64,000 bases of DNA from Phyto melanocephala (GCA_941918925.1 OW799234.1:109303884-109367883), one strand, 5' to 3'; shown: positions 22,732-34,863, counted from the stretch's first letter. Numbers and translations are program-made. Notes: generated by a model from the sequence alone, not told the origin.

Positions 22732-24565
22732 TTTAAAATAAATATCAAGGTTTGTTATTTGTTCATGGTAAATCTAAGCTGCTCGATGGTCGGTTTTCAA
22801 GCCTCCCCAACTAGGGATGTATCAATACATTTTACATGTATATATATATATTTTACTTAGAACAACGTGATAGATTCCATAACGTCCATGAACGAGAATA
22901 CCCATTATCCAAGGATTTGAATATATGTTGTCATGAGGAAAAAAAAGGAAATATTGCCCTCGCCTAATTAATTCTACACAGCTAAATAAACATTCTAGAT
23001 TTATTTAAAGAGTGGTTGAATAAAGGAGGGATAGAGAAAGCATGGTGTATATGAGTGTTGGATTAAACTGAGGCAGTATTAGGCACTTGTTTCTAAATTT
23101 TTTATTTTTTATTTTTTTTCGGGAACAAATAATTCCATTTGGAATTTTGTGATTTTCTAGGGGAAATTTCAAATTGTTACAGGGGTTTTCTTTTGTTATA
23201 GATAATTTAAAAAAATATAATTTAGCTGTTTATTATTAAATAATAGCGTTAAATAAACAAATTAATACATGATGTCAAAAACAACCTGTTGGCTTAAGTA
23301 TTTCCAAGCCTTAAAAAATGTATTTTTTTAAAAATTATTATTAAGTATAAGACAAGTTTAATACAATAGCGCTTACTATATATGTTAATAATAAAATAAA
23401 TATTTTGGGTGCTAAAAAGTGTAATTTATTTGTATTTGGGTACAAAAAGTACTTGTTAACGATGGGTGAAATTATCAAAATATCATTTCTGTGTACAAAA
23501 ACAAGATAATTTAGATTACGCCGTCAAGCTGACATGTCAGAATTTCTTTTGCGCATGTTGGAACATGTTGGATGTTACGCAACATGTATTCCTTTGACTT
23601 ATAATAACAAATAGCCAGTGATTTGAATCGGTTGACGGCTGTCACATAATACATAAATGCAAACATTTTTCTAACAAAATTGTAATTTTCACATATAAAA
23701 CAAACTTGGCAGCCGTGTAACGATAGGACAACTATGTCATAGAAGGTGAAATTGTGCGTGTATCCGTAAGGATTCTTTTAAATAAATTAAAAAATAAAAT
23801 AGTTGAGATAATGATAAAGAGGTGCCAACTCTTACTGCCGTTCAATTGTTTGGCTTATAAGTAACACAAAAGGAATCCATCGTGGGTTAATTATGTTTCT
23901 ATTTACAATTGCATAGCAAATTTCCCGATTCGTTATTGGGTTAGTTTACTGGTTGCATAGGAGAATAAGTTTGGCTATTTGAGTAGTTAAACAAATTTAA
24001 TTTTTATTTATTCACAAATAAACTTTGATACAAATGGTTAGTTACCAGCGTGGGTTATGATTATCGGGAAATGTTATAGTGGTACAAGCATATTAACCGA
24101 TACTTCGATGGCGCAGTTCTTACTATTTACTGAACACTCAAGTTCTTTTTTCAGTTACTTAATGTTTTGTGGTTAAAATTATGAAAATTTGTTTCTCCGA
24201 TTAATTTTAGTTAGAAAAAAAGTACAGGAAAGATATATTGGGGATATATTTTAAGTTCACAATATGCAAGAATGACTATAAAAATAATAAAAATAACGTT
24301 TTGTCCTACACTATAATCATTAAAGTCAACTTGGATTATCAGTACCTTCTTTCAGAATTCTATGTATACAGAATATAAAAATTGCAAAAAAATACCATAA
24401 AAATGAGAATTTTTTTGTCGTCCATAACATTTAGAGTTTGAATTCGCATTAAAAATCACTAATTTTAAGAAACTAAGTTTACAAACGTATTAACGCAAAA
24501 AGTGCTATAAAAATGCGAAAAGGCAAAAAGTACATCCGGCTCAAAGCAATTATATTTCTTTCAAG
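22732..24565. other. AT-rich stretch, no feature
   Basis: No gene, element end or long repeat recognised. Confidence 0.45.
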
Positions 24566-24799
24566 CTCTGCCTGAACCAGAAGTCGGCCCAACAAACAAA
24601 ATAATTTCAATTTTACAGGTAAGAATGCACAAGATTGTTGAATAATTAAAGTGTCAGTTAATTGACTAATTTAAAACAATCGATTGATTCCCAAATGCAC
24701 ACAGATCCTCATCTGACTCAGACTACGTACAAGAAGGCGCAACATTAAGCAAGAAATTAAAAATAGCAAAAAATTATGGTAAACTGTGCAGATAAGGAT
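24566..24799 (+). other. Splice-signal cluster: possible small exon, 86-bp intron and second exon
   Basis: TATATTTCTTTCAAG (acceptor-like) is followed by 53 bases of mixed composition ending TTTTACAG, then GTAAGA at 24619. A CTAAT branch-like motif follows near 24665 and AAATGCACACAG at 24704, giving an 86-base intron of the usual fly size. The first segment has one open frame (LPEPEVGPTNKIISILQ) and the second has another (SSSDSDYVQEGATLSKKLK, stop at about 24798), but they are not in phase when joined. It may be an untranslated exon pair, a decayed gene, or chance. TTTCAATTTTACAG next to GTAAGA also fits a recursive splice site within a long intron. Confidence 0.25.
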
Positions 24800-25425
24800 G
24801 AGCAGTTTTAAGTAGGTGAAAATATTATGTTTCAAATGTTGTTTTGCTATTCTTAAAATAAATGAAAAAAAACTTTTATAATAATTTTAATTGAGTTTTG
24901 TGAGATAACTTATAAAATAACGTAAATAAATTGAATTGCAGGGTCCCACTAATACCGAAATAGCAAATCATCTAAGCATGATTTTATTGTCATATTTTTC
25001 GTTTTCTTTTTTTTTTGTTTCTTTGTTTATTTCAATTTCTTTCAATTAATTAAATTCATTGTAAATTGCGTGTGAGATGAGTCAAAAATTTTAATAAAAA
25101 TTTAAATATTTAAACGAAATTACTAAAGTTATTCTAGGCCATACCTGGATCTAGTTTCACTCTTTGTAAATACAGGGTGCTAAAAAATTACTTAGTATTT
25201 GCCTTAAAGATCCAAAATTATTCTTTTTTTTTGAATTCCACTTATAAGTGAAAACATATTAGAAAAGTTTTAAAATATAGATTGTGTAAAATACTAATGA
25301 ATTCGCATGGTGTGCTAACATGTCCTATTGTCATAAGTTTCTAAAATTCTATAATTGTTAAGAAATTTTAAATTTCGGCATGATAAAACAAACTTTGTGT
25401 ATAAACCAATTACATATAGATATGC
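24800..25425. other. AT-rich stretch, no feature
   Basis: Nothing recognised before the mariner left end. Confidence 0.5.
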
Positions 25426-25457
25426 GAGGTGTCTCAGTTTTTCAGAGAGTTAAATTT

Positions 25458-25670
25458 TTTGGATTATAAAAAAGGCTTTTTCCTATAAGGTATGGAATTA
25501 TATGTTCATCAATTGGCCCCAACCCGTTTGAAATTACTCTTTTCATGAATTCATTCATGATTGTTTCACAGAAATGTGACTGTTTTTCTCCTATAATGCC
25601 TTGAATCTCGGATTTGAGGCCAAAAATTATTTCTTGATTATTTACTTAAACCCAAGAATTCACAAAACAA
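25458..25670 (-). pseudogene. Mariner transposase C-terminal part (distal to A2 insertion)
   Basis: A continuous open minus-strand frame reads VNNQEIIFGLKSEIQGIIGE, then KQSHFCETIMNEFMKRV and a tail to NPKNLTL before TGA, which overlaps the inverted end. Related transposases have Y.N.PQTI..LK..I...IGE.Q...C..V..N...R at this point. It lacks stops over about 70 codons, so the disruption of this gene is mostly on the other side and by the insertion. Confidence 0.65.
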
Positions 25671-25679
25671 AAAAAAAAA

Positions 25680-26516
25680 AACAAGTAAGAGCGCTATATT
25701 CGGCCGTGCCGAATCTAATATACCCTTCACAACGTGTAGTCATGCAATAACAGTGGTTTGTGTCACCATTCATCCCATATGATATACGTACATACATATA
25801 AAAACATACATATATAAAAACGTCCCATTGTAAAATTAAAAATTCACGTATGTATGTTAAAAAAACAAAAAAAAAAAAATTTTTTTTAAAAATTTAAAAA
25901 AAAAAATTTAAAAAAAAATTTAAAAAAAAAATTTTAAAAAAAATTATTATGTATATAATATATATAAAACAAAAAAAAAACAATAAAAATTACAATAATA
26001 AAAATATAAATAATATATTAAATAAAAAAATAAAAAAAAAATAAAGAAAAAAATTAAAAAAAAAAATTTTAAAAAAAATTTAAAAAAAATTTTTTTTGGC
26101 TCAGCTGGGATTCGATGCCACGTTTTCTCTAACCAGTATACACGTTTGTATGTATGTATGTTGTTGTTGTAATGTTGTTTTTGTGAAAAAAAAATCGAGG
26201 TGGTCGTGGGTTTTTGCTCATATCTCAGTTGTTTATGTACCGATGTTTCTGATTTTCAATACCAATTTACTCCCGAATATTTCTGATATTTTAATATCTT
26301 ACGCGGGTCCAACCTATGTCGGGGGGCTTCAAAAAGTTGATTTCAACATACACACGGACAGACGGTCAGACGGACAGACTGACAGAGCTTAATCGACTCC
26401 CCTATTCATAAGCTTTCAGAAAATATATACTTTATGGGGTCGGAAATGAAAATTGTAGAAATTTCACACGGAATGACAAACCTATATATACCCTTTTTCA
26501 CTGTGTGAAGGGTATA
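25680..26516 (-). mobile_element. Family A element, subfamily A2, inserted in a mariner
   Basis: Begins ACAAGTAAGAGCGCTATATT with the palindrome ATTCGGCCGTGCCGAAT and contains a 240-bp A/T-only stretch (25857-26095). It then has GGCTCAGCTGGGATTCGATG, GAGGTGGTCGTGGG, an ACGGACAGACGG run and TATACTTTATGGGGTCGGAA, and ends CACTGTGTGAAGGGTATA. It is the inverted counterpart of 15985-16688. It interrupts the transposase just after its third catalytic-Asp block, so it is younger than the mariner. Confidence 0.75.
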
Positions 26517-26529
26517 AAAAAATAAAAAA

Positions 26530-27300
26530 AATACACACAGCGTTAAATCGTATAATCTTCGTAGCCAGCTGCCATAAAAATTTCTTGAGACACTTTGTTC
26601 TGCAAAAAATTGCTGCAACAAATGATTTATTTCATGCCCGGTGTACCGACTCGCCATCCAGTTGAGGTATTCAGAATTTCTTTATCATGTTCCTGTAATA
26701 AATGGAATTTACAGCCAGTGTAATTCCAGGCTCATCTTCATAAAAATTAGGCTCAATTACTCCGCTTGACTAAATTTCGCACCAGACTCGTTGTGAGTGC
26801 ACTTGTTACTCATCGCAATTCTCACCAAGCCATTCGGATAAAGATGCGCATCATCGAAGAAGAAGACGTTTTTCAAAAGATTGGAATTAATTTTGCTCCA
26901 TTCTTTATTGTTCTTTATATTGACGCTGCTTTTCATGGTCTAATGGCTCACGGGTAAGCTGAAGTTTAAATACGTGAAGGTGGAGGTCTGTTGTCAAAAT
27001 TCGATGCGTTGTACTTTCTAAAATTTGTTTTTTGAAATTTTAAAAGTTGTTGAGAGAACTGCAAAATTAATGTTTTCGGGTTTTCGGGTTTTCGACGACA
27101 ATCTCACCTACAACAGTAAAGTTTTCCAGAAACTGACCGTTACGTTGAGGCAATAGCCGGCCCAGTTTCTTTAAATATTTTGACCACACTTGACTTGAAA
27201 ATCCATAAAAGTTCGCGTGCGGCCTTAGTATTATATAACAATTCAAACGCGTTGTTCTTTCGTAAAGCGCTCTTTTTTAATAATCGGAATAAGCAGAGTT
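26530..27300 (-). pseudogene. Mariner transposase N-terminal and catalytic part (proximal to A2 insertion)
   Basis: Minus-strand pieces in order: KKERFTKEQRV (N-terminus), FKETG near 27175, GEIVVENPKTRK and HRILTTDLHLHVFKLQLT (linker). Then VFFFDDAHLYPNG gives the first catalytic Asp, and GVIEPNFYEDEPG with VNSIYYRNMI follows. LDGESVHRA in place of QDGATCHTA keeps the second Asp, and the frame goes on to EINHLLQQFFAEQSVSRN and RLYDLT, the third Asp block. As in the copy at 35285, 36 residues separate the second and third Asp. Several frame changes and stops make it inactive. Confidence 0.72.
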
Positions 27301-27363
27301 GCCATTTGCATAAAAAATTAACTAAATTTAAAAAGTGCATACTTACTGAGACACCTTTTACGA

Positions 27364-27774
27364 ATGGATCGGAGAAATAGTTGCAAACTGCCACTTGGGT
27401 TCTACCACAGTTACACTATCAGCAACAATCCATGACAGATCTTTAATATTAAGTATTTTATACACACTTTTATGCTTACAAAAGTGAATTGGTTGGACGC
27501 ATCATTATAATCAGACACATCATTAAAATAATAAAATTGGCCCAAGCTGAAAAAAAAACTCGGACTTGTAGAAGTGGCTCGTAACTGAATATTAAACTAC
27601 TTGTGCTGATTGAATTTGATGTGATGAATTTAATTGTGCATGTGACAATGTATGTGTATAATTGAGTAAATTATTTTGCGACAGCAACATACAGAACATA
27701 CAGTAGATAACAAAAATGTTTTTTATGTCACATTTTCAATAATTCAACCAAATTTATGCTTTTATGTGTTTATA
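27364..27774. other. No feature recognised
   Basis: Spacer between the split mariner and the short family A copy. Includes some less AT-rich sequence without a match. Confidence 0.45.
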
Positions 27775-28345
27775 CGTGCCACCAAAAATATGGTGGGGGT
27801 ATATTTATTTTGACATACCGTTTGTTAAACTTCGAAATATTAATTTTCGACCCCATATCGGGGATTAATTTTATGACGATCTAGCTATGTCCATTCGTTT
27901 GTTGAAAGCACGATAGAGGTCGGAGCGAAAAAGCTAGAGGGCTCAAATTTTGCCAGAATATTTCTTATACACAAAATGTATTTGGCATTAAAAATGGGCT
28001 AAATCGAAATACTAGGAAGAGAGTTATAGCTCGTAGTACAAGAGTAGTTAAAAAACCATGCCCTTCCAACATTGAAAAAAATGCAATTGCCTCCAAACGC
28101 ATAAGCCTAGAGCCATTAAATCTTGAATGTATATCTCTAGAGTAAAACAAATATTTTTTCCCTGAAAGTTGCTTAAATGTATGAGTTAGGAAAGGAGATA
28201 TAGTTCAAAATATACGAAAATTTATACTTCCCAGTGTACTTTTAGGTAAATAATAAATACATTTTGTGCTATAAAAGTACATGAAATTGGTGGTGGGTAT
28301 GAAATATTTGCAACAGCCGAATAGAGTGCTATTACTGGTTTTTTG
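27775..28345 (+). mobile_element. Short family A copy lacking the tandem units and MITE
   Basis: Same ends as A1: GTGCCACCAAAAATATGGTGGGGGTATAT on the left and TTGGTGGTGGGTATGAAA...ACAGCCGAATAGAGTGCTATTACTGG on the right. The GATCTAGCTATGTCC, GAAAGCACGATAGAGGTCGG and ATTTTGCCAGAATATTTCTT segments follow in order. It then goes from the arm near 28250 directly to the right end, missing about 1.6 kb relative to A1. Either an internal deletion or the ancestral short form. Confidence 0.68.
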
Positions 28346-29950
28346 AAAAATAAGGGACATAAATATTTTATTATTGACCTTAGTTGTTAATCTCATTTAT
28401 TATTGTAATTTCTATTGAGTTTACTCAGCTTTTTGATATCACTGAATTTACACTGGTAATTTTTGTTGAATTTAAACCTTCCAAAAATTATATTTTGGTA
28501 TTTATATTTGAGCAATACGTAGCACACTTTATCTAAAGCAGTACAAATACAAATTATGTTATTGCAAAAAAAAAAAAGAGAATGTGTTGATTGCAAGTAA
28601 AGGAAGTATGCTTAGTTCGTGAATTTTTTATATTTTTGGTATATCAAACAAAATTTCTGAATAGGACTGCCGTTTTTGCTATTTATTCGTTTTGAAGTTT
28701 AAGATATATAAAAATTGACACATTTTGCTTCTCACTGTTCTGCCATTCACTAAGAAGAAGTACAAGTAAATAGTATTTTTTTAATAACAAATACCACATG
28801 CACGTCTAAACATTATGTGTAAGAACAAGTTAACAAATATTATCTAAACACAAACACTCTGAAATCATAAAGCCACATATACACACATACATACACTCAC
28901 ATATACAAATATTGATTTGCAGTAAAAACTTGTAGTTTATTGCTGGTTGGTATTCAGTGAGTTTATTCACTCATTATCATTACCATCACATTCATCGCCA
29001 CCATCAGTAGCAATCACTTAAATTCTGTTTATTCAGTTTTTATATTAAATGTCGCAACTAGTTTAAGAACAATATAATAAATAGTATAAGACGACCATAT
29101 AAAAATTAATGAATTCGAAACAATCAAGGACAGTCATTTAAGTACCCTACATTAAACGAATATGAAATTTATTTGCATTACTTTGAACTTTTCTAACCAA
29201 TTTGTTTAAGATCTGCATACAATAGTGTTCTCTTTTTACTTAAAGGTGAAATAATACTAGAAAGAGGATATAAGTTAATCCGGCTGGATAAAAAAGTAGT
29301 GGAATATGGAATCAGTTATATCAAAACAAGTGAGCTGTTTTAAGAACTCTTTTTTATAAGGAGTCTAATATTTGGTTATTGCTTCAGTTTGTGAACAACA
29401 GTATCTACTCCCATTTGCTTTGAAATTACTTAAATTCTTGCCGCCATCAATGAAGTTTGTATGGTGCTTTATGGAACTTAAAGTTTTGCTTGTGATTTAT
29501 GTGTGAATAATTTAAAAAACTGTCTGCTTTTTCCAAACATATAAAAATAATAATAATACCATTTAGGTCTTGGTTTTTTAATTTTAAATAAGACAGAACA
29601 TAATCCGATTTCGCAATTTTAATAATCACCTGAATCTGTGTCATTTAACTTTCAAAAAAACTCAGCCTTAATAAGAATGCACTCTTAATTTTGTGTAATT
29701 TTTTTCCTGTAGATGGCAACTCTGGAATTTAGTACCAATGAAATATGTTTATTCCCATTCAAGGCATATCTATTCATCAGGTAATCGCGTGAGAAGAACA
29801 GTTTTTTATATTTTTTATATTTAAAGTTTGACATTAATGAGAGAAAAGAGATATTTAATTTTTATCTGTGGATTATGACAGCTTAAGTCTTAAATAAGTG
29901 ATAAAAAAACCAGCGAATGAAAACTGCCTGATGAACAAATTCGCCTTGAT
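28346..29950. other. AT-rich stretch, no feature
   Basis: No gene, repeat family or inverted ends recognised. Open frames of 61-67 codons at 28205-28596 and 29447-29644 are motif-free. Confidence 0.45.
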
Positions 29951-29964
29951 TCCAATTATTAAAA

Positions 29965-30675
29965 ATGGAGAGCTTAACTAAAGAAGATAATGTTATAATT
30001 AAGAAAACTATTTATACTGACCGCTCGCAAACTTCCAAGAATTTGCAGTCGAGATAAGGCACCTAATATGTCATTTAAAGAGTGGTCAAAAATTAAAAAA
30101 ATATCAAACATGGGTCTGTTATGAAAAGTAAAACTCCTATGCGTCAGTGTACCGTTCATTCTCTGGAAAACTTTGCTGTTGTGAACGATAATGTCACCAA
30201 AGACCCGAAAATATCAATTCGTAATTGTACTCAACAACAACTTAAAATTTCACATAGCACTTAACAGCGAATTTTGACAAAGAAAACCTCCACATTTATG
30301 CAACTAAAGTTCACCATACGCAGAATGTCAAACAAGCAGACCATTGAAAGGCGTCGGCAGTATTTTGAATAAGTTATGGAGCAAAGTCAGTCTTTACTCA
30401 ATCCATTAAAAACAAGTACACCCACTATGAGCAACCGTTGGATACGATTTTTGGTCAGAAGACGTGATTGGCTTATACTTTTTCTAAGATGGGGCCAAAA
30501 TTGGACTGGCTGTGAACAGTTTTTATTACAGGTATATAACAACGAAGCTGTTATATTGTTGTTAGGTGTATTCAATACTCGACATAAAACAATTAATTTA
30601 TTGCAGCAAGGATTTTAGGAAAAAATTATCTCAAGAAAATCTGATGTCAACGGGCCACCAAAATCATGCGGTGAG
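29965..30675 (+). pseudogene. Tc1/mariner-superfamily transposase relic
   Basis: Plus-strand pieces in order: MESLTKEDNVIIKKTIYTDR and SQTSKNL (N-terminal domain), ENFAVVNDNVTKDPKISIR and QRILTKKTSTF (linker region), RRRQYFE then VMEQSQS, SEDVIGLYFF with GLAVNSFYYR (before the second Asp), and finally KIISRKSDVNGPPKSCG, which is the approach to the third Asp (form ISRN.DVNWPPRSCD). The first and second Asp blocks fall in a deleted or unreadable stretch around 30430-30470 and 30540-30610. Multiple stops and shifts. Confidence 0.7.
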
Positions 30676-30919
30676 TAAGTAAATGTACATTTTATAACTT
30701 TTAATCAGTTCTGTACCGCAACATAAGGCCTGTTTGCCTTTTTTACGTAACAAGTAAATAAATAAATAAAAACAAGTAAGAGCACTATATTCGGCTGTGC
30801 CGAATCTTTTATACCCACCACCAATTTTTTGTACATTTAAAGCACAATATTTATTATTTTGTTAATCATTATGAAATAATTTCTTTATAATAAAATATGT
30901 ATCACTTTCTTTGCAGATA

Positions 30920-31539
30920 GTGGTTAAATTTTAAGGGCCCATGTTGAAGGTGAACTACACATAGTCTTTAAATTTGTTTTCTGCATTTCACTTGACATTT
31001 CTCAATTTCAAACTTACTCAATTTGATCCGTGGAAAGATACGCAAATGAGCAACGCTTTAATGTTATTCAGGTTTTTTATTAAAATGGACGTTCAAATCA
31101 AAATGCATTTTGTGCACTTCGTAATTCATTTGATCAACATAATCGTTCAAATTCGTCCACAATCGGGAGAATTGTAAAAAATATTTAAATTTCTGCACAA
31201 CAGGTCTGTATAATATGTTAGAAAATCTGTGAATGCCTTCTTAGTTCGTTGAATGGGAACCACTGCTGGTTTTTGCGATAGTGTGGCAAAAGAGCAGTCA
31301 ACCTCGCCTCATCATCATGCCCAACAATTGAGCATCAACATTGTCATTGAAAATTTGGACCATCAGATAGATGAGTGGTGCCAAGGATGGGGGGGGGGGA
31401 GGGCATTTGGCCGATATTTTGTTAAATACATAATTGAACCATACAAATATTATAATTACAAAAAGAAATACTATTAATATCCTAAATAATTTGTGTTTTA
31501 TTTAAATTCAACATCGGTCCTTAAAATTTAACCACCCTT
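30920..31539 (+). mobile_element. Mariner-derived MITE nested in A3
   Basis: Same ends and site as in A1: it sits between CACTTTCTTTGCAGA and TAACTTCGATATGCT. The plus-strand N-terminal transposase frame (VERYANEQRFNVIQVFY, then NGRSNQNAF) has one stop. The deletion-joined C-terminal piece is IVIENLDHQIDEW near 31340-31380. A G-run at 31390-31398 marks a local expansion. Confidence 0.72.
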
Positions 31540-31699
31540 TATAACTTCGATATGCTACTAAAATGCTTTTGTAGATGTAGTCTTTCAATGAAAGTGGGCG
31601 TTAAAGTAGGCGTGTCAATAAAGTTTCTGCTAACATATAAAAGTTTGATATTTCAATATAGTCCTTTATTTTCCCAAAAACTTTGTCAATAGAGAAATT

Positions 31700-32340
31700 A
31701 CATGAATTTAAGATAAACCGTTATATGGGAGGTAGGCGTTAAAGTGTGCGTGTCACCTGAACTTTTTGGCACAACAATAACATTGATAAGAAGGATATAC
31801 GTAGCAAATTTGATCATCATACCTCTAATTTTAGCGGTTTTATGAGCTTTTAAATTTCATTAACGGTAGATTACGTGAAAAGTTGGCGTTATAGTAGGCG
31901 TGTCAAAGTTATTTTTGCGAATGAGTACAACTTAGGTGTTTCAATATAGCCCTTTGTTATTCCGAAATCTTTATTAATAGAAAAATTATATGAATTTTAG
32001 GTAAAACGTTATATGGGAGGTGGGCGTAAAAGTGGGCGTGGTACCTAAATTTTCTGGCACAGTAATAACAATGCCTAGGGGGATATACGTAGCAAATTTT
32101 ATCATCATAACTCCAATTTTGGCGGTTTTATGAGCTTTTAAATTTCATTAACGGTAGATAACGTGAAAAGTGGGCGTTATAGTAGGCGTGTCAAAGTTAT
32201 TTTTGCGAATGAGTACAACTTAGGTGTTTCAATATAGCCCTTTATAATTCCAAAATCTTTAGTAATAGAGAAATTATATGAATTTTGAGTAAAACGTTAT
32301 ATGGGAGGTGGGCGTAAAAGTGGGCGTGGCACATTGGTTT
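31700..32340. repeat. 288-bp tandem units inside copy A3
   Basis: TATGGGAGGT begins at 31724, 32012 and 32300, again exactly 288 bases apart, mirroring the spacing in copy A1. Confidence 0.85.
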
Positions 32341-32970
32341 TCCATTACAAAAAAAGCGTCTCACCAAAAAGCAAAGTGTGCAAAATTTCAGGGTCGTACA
32401 TCCAATTTTGTTGCTTTTATGACGTTTTTGTTTTTAAATATACCGAAAAATACACAGTGCGGTATAAATTTTCGTACATTTTGATCGATAACTCCTCTCC
32501 TAATGCATAGATTTAGATGATTTTCGGGGAAAAGTATTTTTTTTACTCAGGAAATATATGTTCGAAGTTTCATGAGTCTACGTTAATGCGTTTGGACACA
32601 ATTCTATTTTATTCGATGTTTGAAGGACACGGTTTTTTCGACCTACTCTTGCTTTTCGAGCTATAACTCTCTTCCTAATATTCCGATTTAGCCCATTTTC
32701 AATACCAAACAAACCTTGTCTATAGAAAAGATTCTGGAAAAATTTGAGCGCCCTAGCTTTTTCGGTGCGACCTCTATCGTGCTTTCAACAGACGGACAGA
32801 CGGACAGATGGATAGACGGACAGACAGACGGACATAGCTAGATCGTCATCCAATCAAACCCTGATTCAGAATATATATACTTTATGGGGTCTAAAATGGA
32901 TATTTCGATGTGTTACAAACGGAATGACAAAATGAATATACCTCCACCATTTTTTTGGTGGCGGGTATAA

Positions 32971-34385
32971 AAATAATGCTTTGCAATTCTACTACATAGT
33001 ATCACAGCTTTAGAAGGGTTTATTCTATTAAGTTTAAAAGTCAAAGTTAGGAAACCAAAACGTGTGTAGATCTGCGTAATCTACCATCAAATAATCCACA
33101 TATTAATGTTGGATTCTCACAAATATGAAAAATATGAAAATGGAAATGTCTAAATCAGCGTCATAATGTTCCTAGTTTATTTTTATTAATTTGACGAATG
33201 TTTTAATGATTTATATTTATACGGCTTTTAAGGGGTTAGATAAAAATAAATGAAATTTTGTTAAAACTTTTTTATTAAAAAAACCAAAACTAGTTAAAAT
33301 GCAGATTATCCAATCAGCTGATTGTTGTTTTTTTATATACAATTTATCAGACTTACCAATTTTTTTAATAATAAATTTTTGTTTTTTTTTCCACAATAAC
33401 TAATTTGCAGTTTCAGTTTATTTAAAACGCTTTAAAAAATAAAAAAAAAACGAGAATACAAAGTTTTTACATTAATGTTTCCTAAGAATAATTAAAATTA
33501 GAGAAAAAAATAAAAAATTCTGTGACATATGCAGACATTAATACGAAAACATGTGTCTTTTAATTGTTGTGTTTGTTGCTGTGATGCGTATGCCTTATGA
33601 ATATGCCTTGATTAGTTAAAAATTTTAAGTTGGGTTGCCAGGTTTTTGGGATGGTTCATATTTACCTTTTTGAAGCTGACGAAACTGCTTAAATCGGCCT
33701 GCCTTCAGGTATCAATGCAAATAATATACAGATAAAAAATTTACAAAATGTCTTACCCTGATACAATATTATGAACAAACAAATATAAATAAATTGCATG
33801 AGACATAAAGAACCAACCTGCATGGCATTGGATTTAATTTCTTTTGTGAATGTGAATCAGAAATTGAATTAAGATTTATATTTAAAAATTTACGTCGCCA
33901 CAATAATTAATTTAAAGTCAGGTTTCGTTACGTCCTCGATATTCGAAATTGTATGTGGGAGAACTCTCCAAAAATTAATATTTTAAGCAGGTTTACTTGA
34001 CGTTCCGCTATATTTATATTGCTTACGTAATGTACAATGTAAAATTGATGAATGTTTATTTTATAGCCTCACAGCAAGAAATATTCCAGATCCTTAATGA
34101 TGTTATACATTGAAATCATTATTGGTAGGGTATAAGTAACTTGTTTAACAATACTAAATTTAATCTACTTAAGAACGATGCAATTTTGATGAGTTGCTAT
34201 TGAAAATTTTGGCAACAAATGTGGGTATACTAGTATTTATTGGGTGAGTTGTTGATCTTGTTAATACTTTAGCGTGACAGAAATGCTTAAATATTCTTTC
34301 TGTTGTTTATCTGTAAATAGTTTATGGTATGGAGAGAACATGTTTTCAAGATACAGGTATTTATTTAAGTCACATTTTATTGTCA
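32971..34385. other. AT-rich stretch, no feature
   Basis: No gene supported. The segment at about 33880-34140 is slightly less AT-rich and may be an old insertion, but no frame matches a family I know. Confidence 0.4.
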
Positions 34386-34640
34386 ATATAACAAGCAAGA
34401 GCGTTACGTTCGGCGGTGCCGTTTTTATACACCAACCAAAATACGGTATACTAAGCACTAATTTGCATAAAATAAAAGAAATATTTTTAAATAAGTAATT
34501 TGCCTTAAATGGTAATTAGGCGTAAAAGTGGAAGCATCATACGTAGCCACTGTGCATTTTATTGTTAATAAGTATTGAGTAACAAAGTTCCATAATAATT
34601 TCAAGCCGTTGACAATGTAGATATTAAAACATAAAGTCCT
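34386..34640 (-). mobile_element. Family A left-end scrap
   Basis: TAACAAGCAAGAGCGTTACGTTCGGCGGTGCCG corresponds, with mutations, to the A end ACAAGTAAGAGC...TTCGGC.GTGCCG, followed by TTTTTATACACCAACC. An interior-like GGTAATTAGGCGTAAAAGTGG lies at 34511. Confidence 0.5.
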
Positions 34641-34863
34641 ATATTCAGCTATAATATGGGTTTTTATACAAATGATGTAAATTTTATTTACCCCACAGAA
34701 AAGACGGGTAAAATTAAAAGTAAATGGATGGGTTCAACCTATGATGAAGTTCTTTAATTTACGTTAAACATTCTTGATTTAAGCATTAATGTGTTATTGA
34801 AGATCATGTATCTATATGAATATATTTAGAAATTATTAGGTAAAGAAAAGAAATCGGTGTTTT

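Larger units (their letters stand above)
25426..27363 (-). mobile_element. Mariner-type element with both inverted ends, split by an A2 insertion
   Basis: Left GAGGTGTCTCAGTTTTT (25426) and right CTGAGACACCTTTTA (27347-27360) form inverted ends with the core AGGTGTCTCAG. Minus-strand coding remnants of one transposase run between them, in order, on both sides of the family A2 element at 25680-26516. Without the insertion the element is about 1.1 kb, close to full length for this superfamily. TA dinucleotides lie a few bases outside each end, but the exact boundary is uncertain. Confidence 0.65.
30771..32970 (-). mobile_element. Long family A element, inverted, copy A3
   Basis: Starts AACAAGTAAGAGCACTATAT with ATTCGGCTGTGCCGAAT and GGTATA-type hairpin sequences, and ends CCACCATTTTTTTGGTGGCGGGTATA. 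It contains the nested MITE (30920-31539), three 288-bp units and a long arm. Next is an ACAGACGGACAGACGGACAG run (32788-32834) and then ATATATACTTTATGGGGTC. It is the reverse complement in layout of 6080-8252 and close to it in sequence, so these are two copies of the same composite. Confidence 0.75.

Noticed and set aside
34274..34498. Overlapping opposite-strand open frames at 34261-34498
   Set aside because: Part of this stretch is a family A scrap (TTCGGCGGTGCCG); the frames are incidental.
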